NCBI GenBank assembly: GCA_964613305.1
Contig: CAZTII010000008.1
Coordinates: 1-45,441 of the forward strand
Origin: CAZTII01 sp964613305
GTDB lineage: Bacteria; Bacillota_I; Bacilli_A; Erysipelotrichales; Erysipelotrichaceae
Reading direction: 5' to 3'
DNA: 45,441 bases
Part shown: positions 1-5,657 of the stretch, in pieces
How the letters are laid out: the number at the start of each line of letters is the position of its first letter
Position numbering within the stretch: the first letter of the stretch is position 1
Notes under the pieces: model-generated
The model's database searches: none
The model's input: the letters and a program-made list of their open reading frames with translations, nothing else
What the model was told of the DNA's origin: nothing
Position numbers and translations under genes: made by a program

Positions 1-110
1 AGAACTAACTTCATGTTGAACTATACTGAACTAGAATTTAACTATTTACTTAAGGATTATGTTAAAATTATTATAATTAAACTTCATTTCTAGCTTATAA
101 TTAAAAAATA

Positions 111-119
111 TGATATAAT
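111..119 (+). promoter_or_regulatory. Extended -10 promoter for the first small gene
   Basis: The bases TGATATAAT form a perfect extended -10 element (TG, one base, TATAAT at 114-119). It lies about 50 bases before the ATG at 172. No good -35 is visible 16-18 bases upstream, which is common for extended -10 promoters. The rest of bases 1-171 is AT-rich and holds no gene that I can support. Confidence 0.5.
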
Positions 120-171
120 AATTACAGATTTACTATACGTACATGAAATTTGTAAGTAGAATGGAGGGTTT

Positions 172-615
172 ATGTTACTAGCTGATTTTAAAGAATATGT
201 AGATAAAATTGATGTTTCAAAAAGCTCAAAAGAATTAAATGTTTTAATTTTATTAAAGGTGTTATTGGAAAATGTAAATAAAAATGGTATTGTATCGGCG
301 TTAGTTGTTTCAGAAAGCTATAAAGAATTTTATAGTAAATGGAAAGAAGATGGATTAAGTAAAAATCCTATTTTAGAGAAAGAAGATAAAGTTTTAGCAA
401 AAGCATCCTTGATGGATATTATAAAAATGATTATTAATGGCTCCTTTAAAAAACTATATCATCGTCGCTTTGTTTTATTTGGAACAAATAAAAATAACGA
501 TAAAAAATATTTTTATTTTAATGGTGCTTTATGGAAACAATTCACTGATGATGATATTTTATTATTTAAAGAAACAATTGATAGTAAAATCAATGTATTT
601 TTAGCCAATAATTGA
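172..615 (+). CDS. Hypothetical small soluble protein upstream of thrS
   Basis: This 147-residue protein starts at an ATG preceded by a clear GGAGG ribosome binding site and has its own extended -10 promoter. I do not recognise a family. It has no signal peptide and no membrane segment. The sequence is rich in lysine and aspartate/glutamate, with a predicted helical first half (a leucine-rich stretch near residues 22-35) and a more basic middle (around residues 90-100). The last third has a run of aromatic residues, including YFYFNGALW. Its TGA stop overlaps the -35 box of the thrS T-box promoter, so it is a separate transcription unit and not part of the threonine-regulated operon. The base composition resembles its neighbours. 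That it is a real gene is fairly sure; its function is unknown. Confidence 0.7.
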   Translation: MLLADFKEYVDKIDVSKSSKELNVLILLKVLLENVNKNGIVSALVVSESYKEFYSKWKEDGLSKNPILEKEDKVLAKASLMDIIKMIINGSFKKLYHRRFVLFGTNKNNDKKYFYFNGALWKQFTDDDILLFKETIDSKINVFLANN

Positions 616-640
616 CAAAGTGTTTTGAAAGATGTATAAA
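612..640 (+). promoter_or_regulatory. Sigma-A-type promoter of the thrS T-box transcript
   Basis: A perfect TTGACA (612-617) is followed after 17 bases by TATAAA (635-640), a near-consensus housekeeping promoter. It overlaps the stop codon of the preceding gene. Transcription would start near 647, at the beginning of the leader RNA. Confidence 0.8.
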
Positions 641-646
641 TATTGT

Positions 647-850
647 ATAACCGATGAATAAGACACGATTGTTTAAAACACGATGTAGAGAGTTAGTGGA
701 TTGGTGAAACACTATCGAAGGTTTAAATGATTACCACTTAGGAGGTACATCTACGAATAGATGTCGGCAACAACCGTTATTGTGGAGTGCATGAGAAATC
801 ATGAATTAAGGTGGTACCGCGTAATTAACGTCCTTAGTGGCGTTTTTTTT
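647..850 (+). promoter_or_regulatory. T-box riboswitch leader, threonine specifier
   Basis: This non-coding leader before thrS carries the conserved T-box sequence AGGTGGTACCGCG (809-821), which pairs with the free CCA end of uncharged tRNA. Upstream are the AGAG and GGTGAA elements of stem I (about 690-712). The likely specifier triplet is ACC (733-735), a threonine codon followed by the usual purine. The same spacing pattern (codon followed by AC) appears in the alaS leader. Known T-boxes bind uncharged tRNA and then form an antiterminator, so thrS and the gene after it should be expressed when threonyl-tRNA runs short. The specifier assignment was made by eye and not from a folded model. 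Confidence 0.9.
828..850 (+). terminator. Regulated intrinsic terminator of the thrS T-box
   Basis: The hairpin arms ACGTC (828-832) and GGCGT (839-843, including one G-T pair) are followed by a run of eight T (843-850). It sits directly after the T-box sequence, in the standard place for the attenuator stem that competes with the antiterminator. Confidence 0.8.
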
Positions 851-869
851 ATGAAAGGAAAAGAAATGT

Positions 870-2621
870 ATGATTAATATTAAAGACAACGAACAACTAG
901 CAACTCTCAATCATAGTTGTGCCCATTTAATGGCACAAGCAGTAAAACGTCTTTATCCACAAGCTTTATTATGGGTAGGTCCAGTAATCAATGAAGGATT
1001 TTATTATGATATTGATTTAGGAAATAGTGTTTTAAAAGAAGAAGATTTGGATAAAATCGAAAAAGAAATGAAAAAGATTGCTAAAGATGGCAAACGTATT
1101 GTTAAGGAAGAATTAACAAAAGAAGCTGCTTTAGAAATGTTTAAAGATGATCCGTATAAAATCGATTTAATCTCAAATTTAGATGAAAACGAGGTTGTTA
1201 TTTCTTGTTATCGTCAAGGTGAATTTGTCGATTTATGTCGTGGACCACATGTTGACAGTGTAAAAGTACTTAAATATTTTAAATTATTAAAAGTTTCAGG
1301 CGCTTATTGGAAGGGTGATGCTAACAATAAGATGCTTCAACGTGTTTATGGTATTTGTTTTGAAACAGAAGAAGATTTAACAAACCATTTATTTATGCTT
1401 GAAGAAGCTAAAAAACGTGATCATAAAAAATTAGGTCGTGAACTTGATTTATTTATGATGAATGATGTTGCGCCAGGAATGCCTTTCTTTTTACCGAAAG
1501 GAATGATTTTGCGTAATATTTTGGAACAATATTGGTATAGTGAACATACCAAAGAAAACTATGTTTTCGTAAAAACACCATTAATGATGAGTCGTGATTT
1601 ATGGGAAACTAGTGGACATTGGCAAAATTATCGTGAAAATATGTATACTTCATTAGTGGATGATCGTGATTTTGCGATTAAACCGATGAATTGTCCAGGT
1701 GGCATGTTAGTGTATAAAAATGGCTTACATTCCTATAAAGATTTACCAATTCGTATGGGTGAATTAGGACAAGTACATCGCCATGAAGCAAGTGGAGCGT
1801 TAAATGGCTTATTTAGAGTAAGAACATTTACTCAAGATGATGCACATATTTTTATGACACAAGATCAAATTGAAAGTGAAATTGTTTCTTTAATTGCTTT
1901 TATTGATCGTGTCTATTCTACTCTAGGATTAAAATATTCTATTGAATTAAGTACGCGACCATTAGAAAAATACATCGGTGAAATTGAAATTTGGGAAAAG
2001 AGTGAAGCTGCATTAGCAAGCGCTTGTGTTAAAGCCGGAAAAGATTATAAATTAAATCCAGGTGATGGAGCATTCTATGGACCAAAACTTGATTTCCATA
2101 TTCAAGATTCTTTAGGACGAGTATGGCAATGTGGAACGATTCAGTTGGATATGAATTTACCAGAACGTTTTGATTTAACATACGTTGACAATAAAGGTGA
2201 AAAAGTTCGCCCAATTATGTTACACCGTGTAATCTTTGGCTCAATTGAACGTTTTATCGGTATTTTAATTGAACATTTTGCGGGTGTTTTCCCATTATGG
2301 TTAGCACCTGAACAAGTTGTGATTATTCCTGTTCATCATGAAAATCATCTACAATACGCTAATAAAATCAATGATGAATTAAAAAAACATGGAATTCGTT
2401 GTTCTGTTGATAATAGAAATGAAAAAATGGGTTACCGTGTTCGTGAAGCACAACTTAAGAAAATTCCATTACAACTCATTGTTGGTGATGAAGAAATGGC
2501 AAACAATACAGTAAATATTCGTCGTTTTGGTAGCAAAGAAACATCAAGTATGGACAGTAATAGTTTTGTTCAATGGGTATGTGATGCTGTAGAAAGGAAA
2601 TTATTAAATGAAAATATTTAA
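870..2621 (+). CDS. thrS: Threonyl-tRNA synthetase lacking the TGS domain
   Basis: Class II synthetase that charges tRNA-Thr in the cytoplasm. The 583 residues begin almost directly with the editing domain: the HxxxH pair is H15/H19, and DLCRGPH follows near residue 125. Next come the class II catalytic core, with motif 2 containing GQVHRHEASG and motif 3 containing MLHRVIFGSIER, and a C-terminal anticodon-binding domain. The zinc ligands are C275, H326 and H452. Each lies exactly 59 residues before its E. coli counterpart (C334, H385, H511), and 583 plus 59 equals the E. coli length of 642. So only the N-terminal TGS (N1) domain is missing. The start is well fixed: the T-box terminator lies just upstream and AAAGGAAAAG precedes the ATG. 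Expression is under the T-box. The 3' end overlaps the next gene by 14 bases. Confidence 0.97.
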   Translation: MINIKDNEQLATLNHSCAHLMAQAVKRLYPQALLWVGPVINEGFYYDIDLGNSVLKEEDLDKIEKEMKKIAKDGKRIVKEELTKEAALEMFKDDPYKIDLISNLDENEVVISCYRQGEFVDLCRGPHVDSVKVLKYFKLLKVSGAYWKGDANNKMLQRVYGICFETEEDLTNHLFMLEEAKKRDHKKLGRELDLFMMNDVAPGMPFFLPKGMILRNILEQYWYSEHTKENYVFVKTPLMMSRDLWETSGHWQNYRENMYTSLVDDRDFAIKPMNCPGGMLVYKNGLHSYKDLPIRMGELGQVHRHEASGALNGLFRVRTFTQDDAHIFMTQDQIESEIVSLIAFIDRVYSTLGLKYSIELSTRPLEKYIGEIEIWEKSEAALASACVKAGKDYKLNPGDGAFYGPKLDFHIQDSLGRVWQCGTIQLDMNLPERFDLTYVDNKGEKVRPIMLHRVIFGSIERFIGILIEHFAGVFPLWLAPEQVVIIPVHHENHLQYANKINDELKKHGIRCSVDNRNEKMGYRVREAQLKKIPLQLIVGDEEMANNTVNIRRFGSKETSSMDSNSFVQWVCDAVERKLLNENI

Positions 2622-3531
2622 AGGATTACTTATTACACTACTAGCTTTATCGATGGTAAGTTGTGGAACAAAGGTTACAGAGGAAAAAACAAAATTATCT
2701 ATTTTATCTCCTAAAGGAGCTCCAGCATTATCAATTATTAGTGAAATCAATGGTGGAAATACTGTAAAAACAGTAGATGGTACCGATTTATTACAAGCGG
2801 CATTTGTCAATCCAACACCTGAATATGATGTGATTATTGCTCCAACTAATTTAGGGATTAAACTAGCTGAAGCAAATAAAACAACGTATCGTTGTTTAGG
2901 AGTTATTACTTGGGGTAATTTATACTTAGTTGCCGATGATAAAGATGCATTAAGCAAACCAGGAGAAATTGCAGCATTTGGTGAAGGTGCAGTGCCTGGA
3001 TTATTGTTTGCTAATGTAATGGGAAATGTAACACAAAATGTAACATATTATCCATCAGTTGCTGAAGCTCAAGCAGCATTATTATCAGGAAAGGCATCAA
3101 TTGCTTTATTAGCTGAACCAGCGGCTACAGCGACGATTATTAAAGGAAAAGAAATGAATAAATCATTTTCTATTATTGTTGATTTACAAGAAGCAATGCA
3201 ACAACCACAATCAACAATGAAAGGTTATCCTCAAGCAGCTATTTTCGTTGAAGAAAGTAAATATAAAGCAAATCCTAAAGCGTTTGATACAATGATTGAA
3301 AACATGAATAGCTATATTGCTTCTGCTGAAAAAGGGGAAGGTAGTTTAGTTGCGGATGTCAATAAAATTGGTGCTGATGTATTAGGAATTCCAAGTGGTG
3401 AGTTAGCAAGTAAAGTTTGGAAAAATTGTAATATTCACTATAAAGACGCTTCTGAATCAATGACTGATTTAGAGAACTTTTTATCGATTTTTTCAATTAA
3501 AGTTACAGAAAATAGCATGATTAAAAAATAA
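2608..3531 (+). CDS. Lipoprotein solute-binding protein, NMT1/SsuA-like
   Basis: This 307-residue protein has a lipoprotein signal peptide: basic start, hydrophobic stretch at residues 6-17, lipobox ending at C19 (SMVSC). It is therefore likely anchored outside the membrane. The mature part looks like the NMT1/THI5/SsuA class of ABC-transporter binding proteins. An early SPKGAPAL loop is followed by repeated small-residue ligand loops (DVIIAPTNLG; FGEGAVPG; LLSGKASIALLAEPAA). The ATG lies inside the end of thrS, so the two genes are translationally coupled and share the threonine T-box. No permease or ATPase gene is nearby. By inference the ligand could be threonine or a related compound, but the binding-protein family itself does not say so. 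Confidence 0.8.
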   Translation: MKIFKGLLITLLALSMVSCGTKVTEEKTKLSILSPKGAPALSIISEINGGNTVKTVDGTDLLQAAFVNPTPEYDVIIAPTNLGIKLAEANKTTYRCLGVITWGNLYLVADDKDALSKPGEIAAFGEGAVPGLLFANVMGNVTQNVTYYPSVAEAQAALLSGKASIALLAEPAATATIIKGKEMNKSFSIIVDLQEAMQQPQSTMKGYPQAAIFVEESKYKANPKAFDTMIENMNSYIASAEKGEGSLVADVNKIGADVLGIPSGELASKVWKNCNIHYKDASESMTDLENFLSIFSIKVTENSMIKK

Positions 3532-3536
3532 ACACA

Positions 3537-3564
3537 TTGACAAAATTGATGTTTTATTTACAAT
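3537..3564 (+). promoter_or_regulatory. Sigma-A-type promoter of efp
   Basis: TTGACA (3537-3542) is followed after 16 bases by TACAAT (3559-3564), close to consensus. A GTAGGAG ribosome binding site and the efp ATG follow. The box begins just after the stop codon of the preceding lipoprotein gene. Confidence 0.75.
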
Positions 3565-3586
3565 AGTAGGGTAGGAGTGTGGAAAT

Positions 3587-4147
3587 ATGATTATTGTAAA
3601 CGATTTAAAACCAGGAATTACGATTTTACATGAAGGAAATATCTTTAGTGTGATTGAAGCATCGCACAATAAAACAGCAATGCGCCAAATGATTGTTAAA
3701 GCAAAAGTTAGAAACTTAAGAACAGGTGTTATTAATGAACTTTCTTTTACTGGAGGCGATAAAGTTGAAGGTGCTCACATTGAGAAAAAAGAAATGCAAT
3801 ATCTATATGATAGTGGAGATGATCTAGTATTTATGGATACAACAACATATGAACAACTAGAACTTAGTAAAAAACGTTTAGAATGGGAAATGAAGTTTTT
3901 AAAACCAAACGATAACGTAATGATTTCAATGTATGAAGGTACTGAAGTATTAGGTGTTATTTTACCAGATAAAGTTACCCTTCAAATCGTTGAATGTGAA
4001 CCAGCTGTAAAAGGTGATACGGCTACTTCAGCATCTAAAAATGCAGTTGTAGAAACTGGTTTAGAAATTAAAGTTCCTTTATTCATTAACCAAGATGAAA
4101 TGGTACTTGTATCTACTGCAGATGGTAAGTATTCAGGAAGAGCGTAA
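3587..4147 (+). CDS. efp: Translation elongation factor P, atypical tip loop
   Basis: EF-P binds the ribosome between the P and E sites and rescues stalling at consecutive prolines. The 186 residues give the three-barrel architecture: KOW-like domain (about 1-62), central OB domain containing GAHIEKKEMQYLYDSGDD, and a C-terminal OB domain ending in VSTADGKYSGRA. The loop that normally reads KPGKG, with its modified lysine (K32 in B. subtilis), reads NKTAMRQM here. At equal spacing, position 32 is methionine and 33 is arginine. The usual lysyl, aminopentanol or rhamnosyl modification at residue 32 therefore looks impossible. The start has a TAGGAG site and its own promoter. The stop codon lies inside a small terminator hairpin. 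Confidence 0.95.
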   Translation: MIIVNDLKPGITILHEGNIFSVIEASHNKTAMRQMIVKAKVRNLRTGVINELSFTGGDKVEGAHIEKKEMQYLYDSGDDLVFMDTTTYEQLELSKKRLEWEMKFLKPNDNVMISMYEGTEVLGVILPDKVTLQIVECEPAVKGDTATSASKNAVVETGLEIKVPLFINQDEMVLVSTADGKYSGRA

Positions 4148-4157
4148 GCTCTTTTTT
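4138..4157 (+). terminator. Short intrinsic terminator containing the efp stop codon
   Basis: AAGAGC (4138-4143) pairs with GCTCTT (4148-4153) across a GTAA loop. A T run extends to 4157. The loop contains the efp TAA. The 6-bp stem is short, so some read-through into the MFS gene is likely. Confidence 0.65.
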
Positions 4158-4179
4158 GTTAAATAACAAGGAGTTCATT

Positions 4180-5412
4180 ATGAAAAATAAAGATCGTAAA
4201 CATTGGATTATTGTTGGTTTACTCTGTTTAATGGCATCGAGTTCTATTGGTTTATGTATGAATTCTGTAGGAGTTTTTTATGTTCCAGTGTCAAAAGAGT
4301 TGAATGTTTTAAAAGGAACATTTGCTTTCCATGCAACATTATCACTATTAGCTACAGCTACAACGTCGATGATGATGCCTAAAATAATGAAGCGTTTTAA
4401 GTATAAAACAATATTGATAACAGGAGTTTCCATGGCAACATTAGCTACTGTTGCGATGGCTTTTTCTCGTCATATCGCTTTATTTTATGTGCTTGCCATT
4501 ATTCGTGGGATTGGTGCTGGTTGTTATGCTAATGCACCATTAACAATGATTATTACGAATTGGTTTCATCAAAAACATGGTCTTGCAACAAGCATTGCTC
4601 TTAGTTTTAGTGGATTATCAGGTGCTATCTTTACGCCGGTATTAAGCTATGCTTTAGAACATTATGGTATTACTAATGCATATTTAATCATGGCTTTTTT
4701 TATTGCGGTACTCCCATTGTTTGCGATTCTTTATCCAATGACAATGACTCCAGAACAATCATCTTTACTACCTTATGGTTATGTATCTAATGAGAAAGTA
4801 GCGATAAAACAAAATGCTACATCGTTTAATTATAAAAGTTTTCTTTATATTTCTGTATGTTTGTTTGCATTTATTCATTCTACCATTGTAGGAATATCGC
4901 AACACTTATCTGGTTTTGCGATGAGTATTGGTTATTCCTTGTCTATTTCAGCGTTAATGATGTCTAGTACAATGATTGGTAACATTGTGTTTAAATTAGT
5001 TGTCGGAGCTTTAAGTGATAAAATAGGGGCAGTAAAAGCGACCATTACGATGATTGCTTTAAATGCGTGTTCTTTAGTTGTTTTACTATTTGTAGGTCAA
5101 AATACGATTTTATTAGTCATCGGTTCATTTTTATTCGGTAGTGTTTATTCTGTGGGTGCAGTTGCTTTACCGTTATTAACAAAACTCTTTTTTAAACAAG
5201 AAAATTATTTAAAAGCTTTCTCTATCATTGGTGCTTTAGCTAATTTAGGTAGTGCCTTATCTTTACCATTTATTGGTTATTTGTACGATTTTACAAAGTC
5301 TTATGTTTTAGCATTTAAAATTGGTATTGCTATTCATTTGTTTAATATGGTCTTTTTATTGTATATCAATAAAAGAAATAACGAACAAAGTTATTTTGCT
5401 TTTCACAAATAA
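4180..5412 (+). CDS. MFS transporter, 12 membrane segments
   Basis: A 410-residue integral membrane protein with about 12 hydrophobic segments in two bundles of six, separated by a polar loop near residues 195-220. This is the major facilitator layout. The first half carries an IIRGIGAGCYANAP segment, and the cytoplasmic loop has the basic KRFKYK stretch typical after helix 2. A second signature, GALSDKIGAVKA, follows helix 8. The general look is that of the monocarboxylate/oxalate-formate antiporter branch, but the substrate cannot be read from sequence. The ATG at 4180 was chosen because AAGGAG lies 6 bases upstream; an in-frame TTG at 4156 lies in the efp terminator. It sits 32 bases after efp. 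Confidence 0.85.
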   Translation: MKNKDRKHWIIVGLLCLMASSSIGLCMNSVGVFYVPVSKELNVLKGTFAFHATLSLLATATTSMMMPKIMKRFKYKTILITGVSMATLATVAMAFSRHIALFYVLAIIRGIGAGCYANAPLTMIITNWFHQKHGLATSIALSFSGLSGAIFTPVLSYALEHYGITNAYLIMAFFIAVLPLFAILYPMTMTPEQSSLLPYGYVSNEKVAIKQNATSFNYKSFLYISVCLFAFIHSTIVGISQHLSGFAMSIGYSLSISALMMSSTMIGNIVFKLVVGALSDKIGAVKATITMIALNACSLVVLLFVGQNTILLVIGSFLFGSVYSVGAVALPLLTKLFFKQENYLKAFSIIGALANLGSALSLPFIGYLYDFTKSYVLAFKIGIAIHLFNMVFLLYINKRNNEQSYFAFHK

Positions 5413-5428
5413 TAATTTGTGGTATGAT
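5402..5428 (+). promoter_or_regulatory. Putative promoter of the alaS T-box transcript
   Basis: TATGAT (5423-5428) is a good -10. The best -35 is TTCACA (5402-5407) at a short 15-base spacing. It overlaps the last codons of the MFS gene and a CACAAAT/ATTTGTG inverted repeat (5404-5421) that has no T run after it. Confidence 0.5.
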
Positions 5429-5434
5429 ATTTAA

Positions 5435-5642
5435 GAAATTGATGAAAAAGAAGAGTAAACTATAAGTTTCAATGTAGAGATAAGGTGGTTGGTGAAAACC
5501 TTAATGAAATGTAGTTGAAGCTACTTTGGAGAGTGATTAATCATCACCGCACGTTTGCGTTATAAACTAGAGATGCATAGTTTACTATGAATCAGGATGG
5601 TACCGCGTACTCATACGTTCCTGTAGTTAGGGACTTTTTTTT
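5435..5642 (+). promoter_or_regulatory. T-box riboswitch leader, alanine specifier
   Basis: This non-coding leader before alaS has the T-box sequence AGGATGGTACCGCG (5594-5607). Stem I elements GTAGAGATAAGG and GGTGAAA lie near 5474-5497. The specifier triplet is probably GCT (5520-5522), an alanine codon, in the context GAAGCTAC. By the known mechanism, uncharged tRNA-Ala would stabilise the antiterminator and switch on alaS and probably the genes behind it. The overall layout matches the thrS leader in this window. Confidence 0.9.
5617..5642 (+). terminator. Regulated intrinsic terminator of the alaS T-box
   Basis: GTTCCT (5617-5622) pairs with AGGGAC (5629-5634, one G-T pair) and is followed by eight T. 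It stands directly after the T-box sequence, as expected for the attenuator. Confidence 0.85.
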
Positions 5643-5657
5643 ATGAAAGGGAAGAAT

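Noticed and set aside
4156..4179. TTG start for the MFS gene
   Set aside because: It lies in the efp terminator, and AAGGAG points to the ATG at 4180.
5404..5421. Inverted repeat CACAAAT/ATTTGTG as a terminator of the MFS gene
   Set aside because: No T run follows and the -10 of the next transcript begins within two bases; it may be chance or an operator, but there is no support for termination.
5643..5657. Upstream ATG for alaS
   Set aside because: It lies in the T run of the T-box terminator and has no ribosome binding site; the ATG at 5658 has one and starts at the conserved N-terminus.
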